This document shows positions 25,779-35,200 of a DNA stretch of 64,000 nucleotides, one piece after another. Below the pieces are notes generated by a model, which did no database searches, was not told where the DNA came from, and saw nothing but the letters and a program-made list of their open reading frames with translations. The translations under genes were made by a program, and so were the position numbers. Source of the DNA: Lawsonibacter sp. (GTDB lineage Bacteria; Bacillota; Clostridia; Oscillospirales; Oscillospiraceae). Within the stretch, counting starts at the first letter, position 1, and every line of letters starts with the position of its first letter. The stretch lies in the NCBI GenBank assembly GCA_022791995.1, contig JAAWAD010000039.1:1-64000 (forward strand), given 5' to 3'.

Positions 25779-26855
25779 ATGAAAACCCTTTCGGCGGGCA
25801 CGTCCCGCCCCTATACGATCCACATTGCGTCCGGCCTGCTGGCCCGCGCCGGGGAGCTGTGCCGGAACGCCCTGCCCCAGGCGGAGAAGCTGGCCCTGGT
25901 GACCGACAGTAGCGTGCTGCCCCTGTACGCCGGGCCGCTGGCGGACAGTCTGGAGGCCGCCGGCTTCCAGGTCCGGTGCCTGATTGTCCCCGCCGGGGAG
26001 GCCTCCAAGTGTCCCGAGCAGCTGGTGGTGCTGTGGGAGCAGATGATGCAGTTCGGCATGACCCGCACCGACGCGGTTGTGGCCCTGGGCGGGGGCGTGG
26101 TGGGCGATCTGGCGGGCTTTGCCGCCGCAACCCTCCTGCGGGGGATCGACTATGTCCAGATTCCCACCACCCTCCTGTCCCAGGTAGATTCCTCCGTGGG
26201 GGGCAAGACGGCCATCGACCTTCAGGCGGGAAAAAATCTGGCCGGCGCTTTCTGGCAGCCCAGCCTGGTCCTCATCGACCCGGACTGCCTGAACACCCTG
26301 CCGGACCAGGCCTTTTCCGACGGCATGGCAGAGGTCATCAAGTACGGCTGCATCCGGGACAGGGCCTTTTTCGATTTGCTGGACGCCTGCGGCGGCCGGG
26401 CCGGGGTAATGGAGCACATTGAACAGGTGCTCTACACCTGCTGCGACATCAAGCGCCGGGTGGTTCTGGCCGACGAGCGGGACACCGGGGAGCGGATGGT
26501 CCTCAACTTCGGCCACACCATCGGCCATGCCTTTGAGCTGGCCGGCAATTACGAGACCTGGACCCATGGACAGGCCGTAGCCGCCGGCATGAACTGGGCC
26601 GCCCAGATCGGGGTGGGCCTGGGGATCTCTCCGCCGGAGGCGGTGGAGCCCATCCAGAATATCTTGCAGAAATACGGCCTGCCCATCGACATTCCCTGCC
26701 CCTGGGACACGCTGACCAACGCGGTGCTGCGGGACAAGAAAAACCTGGGGAAGCGGCTCCACCTGATTGTGCTGGAGGCCCTGGGCCACGCGGTCCCCTA
26801 TCCCGTCACCTTCGACCAGCTGCTGGAGCAGCTGGAAGCCATGTGCGGGAGGTAG
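25779..26855 (+). CDS. aroB: 3-dehydroquinate synthase
   Basis: Second shikimate step: cyclises DAHP to 3-dehydroquinate using NAD and a metal ion. The 358-aa protein has the NAD-binding segment VVALGGGVVGDLAGFAAA and the PTTLLSQVDSSVGGKTAID motif. Metal ligands are Glu in DGMAEVIKYG, His in NFGHTIGHA and His in THGQAVAAGM. It heads a tight cluster aroB-aroA-aroC. Confidence 0.96.
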   Translation: MKTLSAGTSRPYTIHIASGLLARAGELCRNALPQAEKLALVTDSSVLPLYAGPLADSLEAAGFQVRCLIVPAGEASKCPEQLVVLWEQMMQFGMTRTDAVVALGGGVVGDLAGFAAATLLRGIDYVQIPTTLLSQVDSSVGGKTAIDLQAGKNLAGAFWQPSLVLIDPDCLNTLPDQAFSDGMAEVIKYGCIRDRAFFDLLDACGGRAGVMEHIEQVLYTCCDIKRRVVLADERDTGERMVLNFGHTIGHAFELAGNYETWTHGQAVAAGMNWAAQIGVGLGISPPEAVEPIQNILQKYGLPIDIPCPWDTLTNAVLRDKKNLGKRLHLIVLEALGHAVPYPVTFDQLLEQLEAMCGR

Positions 26856-26858
26856 GCC

Positions 26859-28043
26859 GTGGACCTGCTGATTACCCCCAGGCTCCTGACCGGTGCGGTG
26901 ACCCCACCCCCCAGCAAGAGTCAGGCCCACCGTGCCCTGCTGGCCCTGATGCTGGCAGGGGGAGAGGGACGGCTATCCAATCTGGAGTTCTCTCAGGATA
27001 TCCGGGCCACAGAGGACTGTGTCGCCGCCCTGAAGGCCCCGGGACACGAGGGGGTGCTCCCCCTTTTGGACTGTGGAGAGTCGGGCTCCACCCTCCGCTT
27101 TCTTATCCCGGTGGCTCTGGCCCTCCGGGGCGGAGCCCAGTTCACCGGTCGGGGCCGGCTGATGGAGCGGCCACAGCAGCCCTACTTTGATCTCTTTGAC
27201 CGGATGGGTATTGTCCACGAGCAGGAGGAGGGAACGCTCACCATATGGGGCAAGCTGACGCCGGGAGAGTACGCCCTGCCGGGAAATGTGTCCTCCCAGT
27301 TTGTCACCGGACTGCTGTTCGCCCTGCCTCTGCTGGAGGGAGACTCCACCCTGCGTCTCACCTCTGACCTGGAGTCGGCGGGCTATGTGGATATGACCTT
27401 GGACGTGCTGCAGAAATTCGGCGTCCAGGTGGAGCGGCCCTCAGAGCGTATCTTCCATATCCCCGGAAACCAGTCCTTCCAGGCAAGGGACCTGACCATT
27501 GAGGCCGACTGGTCCCAGGCCGCCTTCTGGTTTGCCGCCAACGCCCTGGGCAGCTCTGTGCGAATTTTGGGGCTGGACCCCGCCTCTGCCCAGGGGGACA
27601 AGGTGATCCGCACCCACTATGCCAAGCTGTGCAAGACCGGACGGGTGTGTCTGAATCTGGCCCAGTGCCCCGATCTGGCCCCGCCCCTGGCCGCTATGGC
27701 CGCCCTTCGCTCGGGTACCACCCAGTTTATCCGGGCGGGCCGCCTGCGTATCAAGGAGAGCGACCGGCTGGCCTCTATCACCGCCACCCTCAACGCCCTG
27801 GGAGCTCACGCCGAAGCAGGGGAGGACACCCTTACCATCCACGGCCTGGACAGTCTGGCCGGAGGGGCCTCTATCGACTGCCAGAACGACCACCGCATCG
27901 CCATGATGGCTGCCGTGGCCGCCATCCGCTGCCGGGAGCCGGTGGTGCTGCTGGGGGCGGACTGCGTGCGGAAGTCCTACCCCAAATTCTGGGACCACTA
28001 CCGAATGTTAGGAGGCATGGCCGATGTCGTCATACCTGGGTAA
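26859..28043 (+). CDS. aroA: EPSP synthase (3-phosphoshikimate 1-carboxyvinyltransferase)
   Basis: Transfers the enolpyruvyl group of PEP to shikimate-3-phosphate. It starts at GTG 3 nt after aroB. The 394-aa protein has the substrate loop TPPPSKSQAHRALLAL near the N-terminus, LDCGESGSTLRFLIPVAL (the region equal to the glyphosate-sensitivity loop, here variant), and RIKESDRL and NDHRIAM near the end. It is a little shorter than E. coli AroA but has all catalytic segments. It overlaps aroC by 20 nt. Confidence 0.95.
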   Translation: MDLLITPRLLTGAVTPPPSKSQAHRALLALMLAGGEGRLSNLEFSQDIRATEDCVAALKAPGHEGVLPLLDCGESGSTLRFLIPVALALRGGAQFTGRGRLMERPQQPYFDLFDRMGIVHEQEEGTLTIWGKLTPGEYALPGNVSSQFVTGLLFALPLLEGDSTLRLTSDLESAGYVDMTLDVLQKFGVQVERPSERIFHIPGNQSFQARDLTIEADWSQAAFWFAANALGSSVRILGLDPASAQGDKVIRTHYAKLCKTGRVCLNLAQCPDLAPPLAAMAALRSGTTQFIRAGRLRIKESDRLASITATLNALGAHAEAGEDTLTIHGLDSLAGGASIDCQNDHRIAMMAAVAAIRCREPVVLLGADCVRKSYPKFWDHYRMLGGMADVVIPG

Positions 28044-29109
28044 AAATCTCCACATCTCCATCTTTGGCCAGTCCCACGCCCCGGCCATCGGCGTGACCAT
28101 GGACGGCCTGCCCCCGGGGGAACGTGTCGATCTGGAGGCGCTGGAGGCCTTTCTTCAGCGCAGGGCCCCAGGCCGGGACCTCACCGCCACCACCCGAAAA
28201 GAGGGGGACAACCCCCAAATTCTCTGCGGCCTGCTGGATGGCGTCACCTGCGGAGCTCCCCTGACCGCCGTTATTGCGAACACCAACACCCGCTCCCAGG
28301 ATTACGCCCAGCTCAGGGACGTCCCCCGCCCCGGCCACGCTGACTACACCGCCAGCCTCCGGTACGGGGGCTTTCAGGACGTACGGGGAGGGGGGCACTT
28401 CTCCGGCCGGCTCACCGCCCCTCTGTGCATTGCCGGGGGTATCTGCCTACAAATTCTGGAGCGGCGGGGGATCCAGATTGCCGCCCATATCCGCTCTATC
28501 TTCACCACCGAGGACCGCCCCTTCCACCCTATGGGCGAGGACGCAGACACCCTCCGCCGCCTAAAAGAGACCCCCTTCCCCGTTCTGGATTCGGCGAAGG
28601 GAGAGGAAATGCGGCTGCGCATTCTGGAGGCCAAAAACCTACAGGACTCAGTGGGGGGCGTGGTGGAGTGCATCGTCATGCACCCCCCCGCTGGCGTGGG
28701 GGACCCCATGTTCGGCGGCATGGAAGGCCGGCTGGCCTGCGCCCTCTTCGGCATTCCCGCCGTCAAGGGGGTGGAGTTTGGAGCGGGCTTCGGCGCCGCC
28801 CGCCTTTGGGGCTCCCAGAACAATGACCCCTACACGATGGAACATGGCACCGTCACCCTGAAGTCCAACCACGCCGGGGGCATCCTGGGGGGGATCACCA
28901 ACGGAATGCCCCTGATTTTCCGGGCGGCCTTCAAGCCCACCCCCTCCATCGGCCTGGAGCAGGACAGCGTGTCCCTGTCCCGGAGGACAGCGGAGAAGCT
29001 CACCGTCCACGGCCGCCACGACCCCTGCATCGTCCCCCGGGCCGTCCCCGTGGTGGAGGCCGCCGCCGCCGTGGTGCTGCTGGACGCCATACTGGATTGC
29101 GGTATGTAG
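28024..29109 (+). CDS. aroC: Chorismate synthase
   Basis: Last common step: FMN-dependent loss of phosphate from EPSP to give chorismate. The 361-aa protein opens SYLGKNLHISIFGQSHAPAIGVTMDGLPPG, with the signature RPGHADYTASLRYG and the RTAEKLTVHGRHDPCIVPRAVPVVEAAAA end. Its start is 20 nt inside aroA. A 182-bp hairpin-rich element separates it from pheA. Confidence 0.96.
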   Translation: MSSYLGKNLHISIFGQSHAPAIGVTMDGLPPGERVDLEALEAFLQRRAPGRDLTATTRKEGDNPQILCGLLDGVTCGAPLTAVIANTNTRSQDYAQLRDVPRPGHADYTASLRYGGFQDVRGGGHFSGRLTAPLCIAGGICLQILERRGIQIAAHIRSIFTTEDRPFHPMGEDADTLRRLKETPFPVLDSAKGEEMRLRILEAKNLQDSVGGVVECIVMHPPAGVGDPMFGGMEGRLACALFGIPAVKGVEFGAGFGAARLWGSQNNDPYTMEHGTVTLKSNHAGGILGGITNGMPLIFRAAFKPTPSIGLEQDSVSLSRRTAEKLTVHGRHDPCIVPRAVPVVEAAAAVVLLDAILDCGM

Positions 29110-29143
29110 GGCGGTCCCGCATTTCAGATTAGGAACGCGCAAA

Positions 29144-29325
29144 AAGCCTTCTTTGGCAAAGGAGGTACCCCAGTGCGCACACTGGGGCGGAGGATTTTAT
29201 TTCGCCGCAGGCGAAATGTACGGAGTAAAATAAGTTTATGAATTCTTGATTATTTCCTATGTTTTGCTTCGCAAAACACAATCCCCACCGCCCTTCGGGC
29301 GGAGCCCCTTTGCCAAAGGGGCCTT
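29144..29325. repeat. MITE-like hairpin-rich intergenic element
   Basis: About 182 bp between aroC and pheA. It has imperfect terminal inverted repeats built around CTTTGGCAAAGG (29151-29162) and CCTTTGCCAAAGG (29307-29319). In between are four perfect hairpins: CCCCAGTG/CACTGGGG (29168-29187), ATTTCGCC/GGCGAAAT (29199-29217), TGTTTTGC/GCAAAACA (29260-29278) and CCGCCC/GGGCGG (29288-29302). No coding frame. It looks like a non-autonomous mobile repeat or a processed RNA unit; no second copy was seen in this window. Confidence 0.65.
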
Positions 29326-29379
29326 ATGGGAGAGCCCTGTAGAGTTTATCATTAAACTGGAAAAAAAGAGGAGATTATT

Positions 29380-30531
29380 ATGGAAAAAGATTTAGAGGCC
29401 CTGCGGGGCCAGATTGACGAGATTGACAACAAGCTGGTGGAGCTGTTTCGGGAGCGGATGGAGGTCTGCGCCCAGGTAGCGGAGTACAAAAAGGCGCATG
29501 GCCTGCCCGTTCTCGCGGCGGGCCGGGAGCGGGCTCTGCTGGGCAAGGTGACGGCCCAGGCCGGAGAGGAGCTGGCAGACTATACCCAGTCCCTGTACCG
29601 CACCATCCTGTCGGCCAGCCGCTCCTATCAGAACGCCAAGCTGGAAGGCAGCTCGGCAATCTATGACAGTATCCGCAAAACACTGAGCGAGACACACCAG
29701 CTCTTTCCCCAGCGACCCACCGTGGCCTGTCAGGGCATTGAGGGCTCCGACGCCCAGGCGGCCTGTCTTCGGCTGTTCAAGACCCCCACCGTCCTCTTTT
29801 TCCAGACCTATGACCATGTGTTCCAGGCGGTAGAGCGGGGCATGTGTCAATATGGCATTCTGCCCATTGAGGACAGCGCCGCTGGGTCGGTGAAGGCGGT
29901 ATACGATCTGATGCTCCGGCACAACTTCTCCATTGTCCGCTCCGTCCGGCGGAGAGTGGACAGCTGCCTGCTGGCCCCCCACGGGGTGCAGGAGAGGGAT
30001 GTGCGGGAGATTTTTGCCTCCAAGGGGACGGTACACCAGTGCGCCGCCTACCTGTCCGGCCGGAAGGATGCAGCGCTTACCATCGTGGAGAGCGCCGCAG
30101 CGGCCGCACGGATGGCCGCCCAATCCGGCCGCACGGACACCGCCGCTCTGGCCACCCGGTTCTGTGCTGAGGAGTACGGCCTGGACATCCTTCAGGAGAA
30201 GGTTCAGGACCAGGACAGCAACTACACCCGCTTTATCTGCATCTCCAAAAAGCCGGAGATTTACCCCGGGGCTGACCGCACATCCCTTATGCTCACCCTG
30301 CCGCACCGGCCCGGCTCCCTGTACAACGTGCTGGCCAAGTTTTACGCCCTGAACATCGACCTGCAAAAGCTGGAGAGCCGCCCTCTGCCCGGCCGGGAGT
30401 TTGAGTTCATGTTCTACTTCGATCTGGAGGCCCCGGTCTACGCCCCGGAGATGGAAAAGCTTTTCCGGGACCTGGAGGCCGACTGCGAGGAGCTGCGCTA
30501 TCTGGGCACCTATCAAGAGGTGGTGTGCTGA
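29380..30531 (+). CDS. pheA: Bifunctional chorismate mutase/prephenate dehydratase (P-protein)
   Basis: Converts chorismate to phenylpyruvate. The 383-aa protein has an AroQ-type chorismate mutase (1-90, LRGQIDEIDNKLVELFRERMEVCAQVAEYK), a prephenate dehydratase domain (about 105-285; GILPIEDSAAGSV and the catalytic TRF at TRFICISKKP), and a C-terminal ACT domain for Phe feedback (RPGSLYNVLAKF ... LQKLESRP). The dehydratase start is somewhat divergent (VACQGIEGS in place of the usual LGPEGT). It precedes aroE-aroK by 2 nt. Confidence 0.95.
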   Translation: MEKDLEALRGQIDEIDNKLVELFRERMEVCAQVAEYKKAHGLPVLAAGRERALLGKVTAQAGEELADYTQSLYRTILSASRSYQNAKLEGSSAIYDSIRKTLSETHQLFPQRPTVACQGIEGSDAQAACLRLFKTPTVLFFQTYDHVFQAVERGMCQYGILPIEDSAAGSVKAVYDLMLRHNFSIVRSVRRRVDSCLLAPHGVQERDVREIFASKGTVHQCAAYLSGRKDAALTIVESAAAAARMAAQSGRTDTAALATRFCAEEYGLDILQEKVQDQDSNYTRFICISKKPEIYPGADRTSLMLTLPHRPGSLYNVLAKFYALNIDLQKLESRPLPGREFEFMFYFDLEAPVYAPEMEKLFRDLEADCEELRYLGTYQEVVC

Positions 30532-30533
30532 CC

Positions 30534-31772
30534 ATGGGGCGCTATGGCCTGATTGGGGAGAAGCTGGGACACAGCTTCTCCCCCCAGATCCACAGGCTGC
30601 TGGGGGGCTATGACTACCAGCGGATGGAGCTGGCCCCGGAGCAGCTGGGGCCCTTTCTGGAGCGGGGGGAATTTGACGGACTGAATGTAACCATCCCCTA
30701 CAAAAAGGCGGTCATCCCCTACTGCGCCCAACTGACCGGGCAGGCAAAGCGCATTGGCAGCGTGAATACCATTGTCAAGCGCCCGGACGGGACGCTGCTG
30801 GGCCACAACACCGACTATGAGGGGTTCCGTTGGATGGTCCAATCCACAGAGGCGCTCTTGGGAGAGCCGGCTGTGACCGGCCGCAAGGTCCTGGTGCTGG
30901 GCACCGGCGGGGCCTCCCTCACGGTGCGGGCGGTGCTACAGGATCTGGGCGCGGGGGAGATCGTATCCATCTCCCGCTCCGGGCCGGACAACTATGAAAA
31001 TCTGGACCGCCACGCCGACGCCCAGGTCATTGTCAACACCACTCCCGTGGGAATGTACCCCAACACCGGAGTATCCCCGGTGGATTTGGACCGGTTTCCC
31101 CGGACGAGGGCTGTCTTCGACCTGATCTACAACCCGGCGAAAACCAAGCTGCTGCTGGACGCGGAACGGCGGGGCTTTGTCCAGGCCAACGGCCTGTCCA
31201 TGCTAGTGGCCCAGGCCAGAGGGGCGGCAGAGCTTTTCCTTGGTCAAAAAATTCCCGATGAGCGGGTGGAGGAGATTCGCCAGGAGATTGAGCTGGAGAC
31301 CAAAAACCTGATCCTTGTGGGAATGCCCGGCTGCGGTAAGACCACGATGGGCAAAATATTGGCCCGGCAGCTGAGCCGGGCGTTCGTGGACACCGACGCC
31401 CTGGTGGTGGAGCGGGCGGGGCACCCCATCCCGGAGATCTTCACCCGGGAGGGGGAGGATGCCTTTCGCCGGCTGGAGCACCAGGTGCTGTGCGAGGTAT
31501 CCAAACAGTCTGGCCTGGTCATCGCCACCGGGGGCGGCATCCTTACCCGGCCAGAGAACCTGGACCCCCTGCGGCAGAACTCCACGGTGATCTACCTGGA
31601 GCGGGACCTGGACCAGCTGCCCACGGCGGGCCGGCCCATCTCTCAGGGAAAGGATGTCCGGGAGCTTTTCAAGGAGCGGCATACAGGCTATCAACAGGCC
31701 GCCGACCTGCGGGTGAAGAACACCATCCCGGAGGAGGCCGCGGAGGAAATTATGAGGAGGATTTTCTCATGA
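30534..31772 (+). CDS. aroE: Shikimate dehydrogenase-shikimate kinase fusion
   Basis: One 412-aa chain carries two pathway steps. Residues 1-255 are AroE: GHSFSPQIHR, NVTIPYKK (catalytic Lys about 58), HNTDYEGF (Asp94) and the NADPH loop LGTGGASLT. Residues 258-412 are AroK: P-loop GMPGCGKT at 263-270, DTDALVVERAG, ATGGGIL, and TAGRPIS. The ATG at 30534 is preferred to the GTG at 30525, since the AAGAGGTGG site fits it. This order lets dehydroshikimate pass to shikimate-3-phosphate on one protein. aroQ starts in an ATGA overlap. Confidence 0.94.
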   Translation: MGRYGLIGEKLGHSFSPQIHRLLGGYDYQRMELAPEQLGPFLERGEFDGLNVTIPYKKAVIPYCAQLTGQAKRIGSVNTIVKRPDGTLLGHNTDYEGFRWMVQSTEALLGEPAVTGRKVLVLGTGGASLTVRAVLQDLGAGEIVSISRSGPDNYENLDRHADAQVIVNTTPVGMYPNTGVSPVDLDRFPRTRAVFDLIYNPAKTKLLLDAERRGFVQANGLSMLVAQARGAAELFLGQKIPDERVEEIRQEIELETKNLILVGMPGCGKTTMGKILARQLSRAFVDTDALVVERAGHPIPEIFTREGEDAFRRLEHQVLCEVSKQSGLVIATGGGILTRPENLDPLRQNSTVIYLERDLDQLPTAGRPISQGKDVRELFKERHTGYQQAADLRVKNTIPEEAAEEIMRRIFS

Positions 31773-32197
31773 AGCTGCTGGTAATCAACGGCCCGAACCT
31801 GAATCTGCTGGGGATTCGGGAGCCGGATATCTATGGAAAACAGGACTATCCCGACCTGGTGCGGCTGATTGAGGCGACCTGCCTGGAGCTTGGGGTCAAC
31901 GTGGAGATCTTCCAGTCCAACCACGAGGGGGCCATCGTGGACAAAATCCAGGCGGCCTATGGAGCGATGGACGCCATCGTCATCAACCCCGCCGCCTACA
32001 CCCACACCAGTGTGGCCATTCTGGACGCCCTGAAGGCGGTGGGCCTTCCCGCTGTGGAGGTCCACCTGTCCGACGTGAGGAGCCGGGATGACTTCCGGCA
32101 GATCTCTTATGCCGGCATGGCCTGCGAAAAGACCATCATGGGCAAGGGCTTCCAGGGCTATGTGGAGGCCATCCGGTATCTGGCCCAGAAGCTGTAG
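31769..32197 (+). CDS. aroQ: Type II 3-dehydroquinate dehydratase
   Basis: Removes water from 3-dehydroquinate. The 142-aa protein has the type II signature KLLVINGPNLNLLGIREPDIYG, the catalytic Tyr in the flexible loop, NPAAYTHTSVAI and the EVHLSDVRSRDDFR segment. It overlaps aroE-aroK by 4 nt, with a GAGGAGG site. It completes the full set of shikimate enzymes when combined with aroF at 14.7 kb. Confidence 0.95.
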   Translation: MKLLVINGPNLNLLGIREPDIYGKQDYPDLVRLIEATCLELGVNVEIFQSNHEGAIVDKIQAAYGAMDAIVINPAAYTHTSVAILDALKAVGLPAVEVHLSDVRSRDDFRQISYAGMACEKTIMGKGFQGYVEAIRYLAQKL

Positions 32198-32255
32198 GGG
32201 CCGGTGAAAACGCCGGTTCGCCCTGTGCAAAACGGATATGGGGAGGAAAACAGCC

Positions 32256-35200
32256 GTGCTGAATCTGATTTTAGGCCGCGGAGGCTGGGGGAAGTCCACC
32301 CTGGTACTGGAGCGCCTGTGTATGCGGGGGGCGGACCGTCCCCAGGTGCTGATGGTCCCGGAGCAGCAGTCCCACGAGGCAGAGCGGGCTTTGTGTCTGG
32401 CCGGAGGGGACGGGGTGTCCCGGTATGCCGAGGTGCTGTCCTTCAGTCGGCTGGCCAACCGGGTGTTTCAGGAGGCTGGGGGTCTGGGGGAGCCGGAGCT
32501 GGACGGCGGAGGCCGCCTGCTGCTGATGTACCGGGCAGTGAAGGAGACCGCCGCCCAGCTGACCGTGTACAGCCGCCCCTCCAGACGGCCTGCCTTTTTG
32601 CAGTCTCTGCTGGCCACGGTGGACGAGCTGAAGAGCTGTCAGGTGCCCCCGGAGTCCCTGGTCACTGCCGGACAGGAGGCAGGGGGCCTGGAGGGGGACA
32701 AGCTGCGGGATCTGGGCTTGATCTGCGGGGCTTATGACGCCCTCACCGCCCAGACTGCCCTGGACCCCCGGGACCGCCTCACCCGGGCGGCGGACAAGCT
32801 GAACGCCTGCCCCTGGGGCGCGGGGAAGGACCTGTGGCTGGACGGCTTTACCGACTTCACCCCCCAGCAGGAGGCGGTGCTGCGTCACCTGCTCCGGCAG
32901 GCGGAGCAGGTAACAGTGGCCCTCACCTGTGACACCCTGGAGGGAGAGGGGGACGAAACGGACATCTTCGCCCCCGCCCGGCACACCGCCCTGCGGCTGC
33001 TCGCCCTGGCCCGGGAGGCGGAGGTCTCTGCACATGTGGAGCAGCTGGACCGGCCCCGTTGGGAAAAGGCGGAGCCCTTGGCCTTTCTGGAGGGGGCCCT
33101 CTTCCACCAGGAGGGGGCGGAGGCCCGCCCCTGCAACGGGACCGTGGAGCTCTTCCGGGCCGGCACCCCCAGGTCTGAGGTGGAGTGGGCGGCCGGACGG
33201 ATCCTCCGTCTGGTGCGGGACGAAGGGCTGCGCTTCCGGGACATCCGGGTGGCCGCCCGGGACTATGGGGCCTACCGGGATCTGGTGGAGTCTGTCTTTC
33301 CCCGGTATGGCGTGCCGGTGTTCTCCTCCTACATGGCGGATATTCTGGACAAGCCCGTTCTGGCCCTTGTGACCTATGCCCTAGAAACGGTGGCCGGAGG
33401 GTATACCTATGACGACCTGTTCAGCTATTTGAAGACCGGCCTCACCGGATTGGAAGAGGAGGACCGGGATTTTCTGGAAAACTATGTGCTCAAGTGGGAC
33501 ATCCGGGGCAGCCGGTGGACCCAGGCCAAGGCCTGGAGCTGGCACCCCCGGGGCTATGGAGTGGACTGGACCGAGGAGGACCGGGCCCTGGTGGATCGGC
33601 TGGACGCCCTGCGCCGCCAGGTGGCCGCCCCCCTGGAGCTGCTGCGGAAGGGCGCTGAAAAAACAGGCCGGGGCCAGGCCGCCGCTCTCTACCGTTTTCT
33701 GGAGGAGATCGGTCTGCCTCAGCGGCTGGAGGACCGGGTGGCGGAGCTGGACCGCCGGGGCCAGCCGGTATTGGCGGAGGAGTATCGCCAGCTGTGGGAC
33801 ATCCTGTGCCAGGGTCTGGAGCAGTGCGCCGCTCTGCTGGAGAAGGTACCCATGGAGCTGGAGGAGTTCACCCTCCTGTTCCGTCTGGTGCTGTCCCAGT
33901 ATGATGTGGGCGCCATCCCCGTCTCGCTGGACCGGGTGACGGCGGGAGAGACCACTCGTCAGACCGGCCGCCGCTGCACGGCTCTGCTGCTGCTGGGGGC
34001 GGACGACAGCACCATCCCCCAAGTGGGAAACCCGCCGGGTCTGCTGTCTGACGATGACCGCTCCCTTCTGGCCTCCTACGGCCTGGAGCTGAACCAGTCC
34101 AGACGGCAGCTGCTGTTCCGGGAGCTGACCACCGTCTATCAGCTGTGCGCCCAGCCCAGCCAGCGGCTGTTTGTCTCCTGGCCCGCCCAGGGCCCCGGCG
34201 GAGAGGAGTGCCGCCCCTGCTTCCTGGCCCAGCGGCTGGAGCTGCTGTTCTCCGACCTGCATGTGGACCGGGAGGAGACGGCGGGGGACGGCTTTCGCCT
34301 GGAGGCCCCTCTGCCCGCCCTGGAGCAGGCGGGACGGAACCAAAAAGCCCGTCAGGCCCTGGAGGCCCTGCCCGCCTATGCCCCTCAGGCCCGGCGGCTG
34401 GAGCGGGCCGCCCGGTGGGACCGCGGAGAGCTGTCCCGGCAGGCGGTGGACCGGCTGTATGGCCGTCAGGTCCCCATGTCCGCCTCTCGGATGGATAAGT
34501 ACAAGTCCTGTCACTTCTCCTTCTTCATGCGCTACGGCCTGGAGGCGGAGCCCCGCCGCCCCGCCGGATTCTCTGCCCCGGAGTACGGCACCTTCGTCCA
34601 CGACGTGCTGGAGCACGTCCTTCAGGACACGCTGTTTCAGCAGACCTCCGTGGAGGGGATGGAACCCGCCTTTGGCGAGGAGGAGCGCCGCCGCCTACAC
34701 CGCCTGACCCAAGAGGCCGTGGACCGGTACGCCCGGGAAAAGCTTGGAGGGCTGGAGAACCAGACGCCCCGGTTCCAGTATCTCTTCCGCCGTCTGCTCC
34801 GGTCGGTCCAGGCAGTGGTGGACAATGTAGCTGAGGAGCTGCTCTGCTCCAAATTCCGGCCCATCTCCTTCGAGCTGGGCTTCGGAAAGGGGAAAACACT
34901 GCCCCCGGTGGAGCTGACCCAGGACGGCGTGACCATCAGCGTCACCGGCTTTGTGGACCGGGTGGACGGCTGGGTCCATGATGGGCGGCTGTATCTGCGG
35001 GTGGTGGATTATAAGACAGGGCGGAAGTCCTTCGACCTTACCGAAGTGTGGAACGGGCTGGGACTTCAGATGCTCCTCTACCTCTTTACTCTGGAGGAAA
35101 AGGGCCAGCACCTGTATGGTCTGCCCATCGAGGGAGCGGGGGTGCTCTACCTCCCCGCCCGGGACGCGGTGGTCCGGGGCAGCCGCACTATGGACGAGGC

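Noticed and set aside
24780..26930. 716-codon minus-strand frame opposite DUF4317 and aroB
   Set aside because: Antisense to two well-supported genes; low-complexity composition.
29110..29380. Riboswitch or T-box in front of pheA
   Set aside because: The gap is filled by symmetric hairpins and terminal inverted repeats without any known riboswitch core or T-rich terminator.
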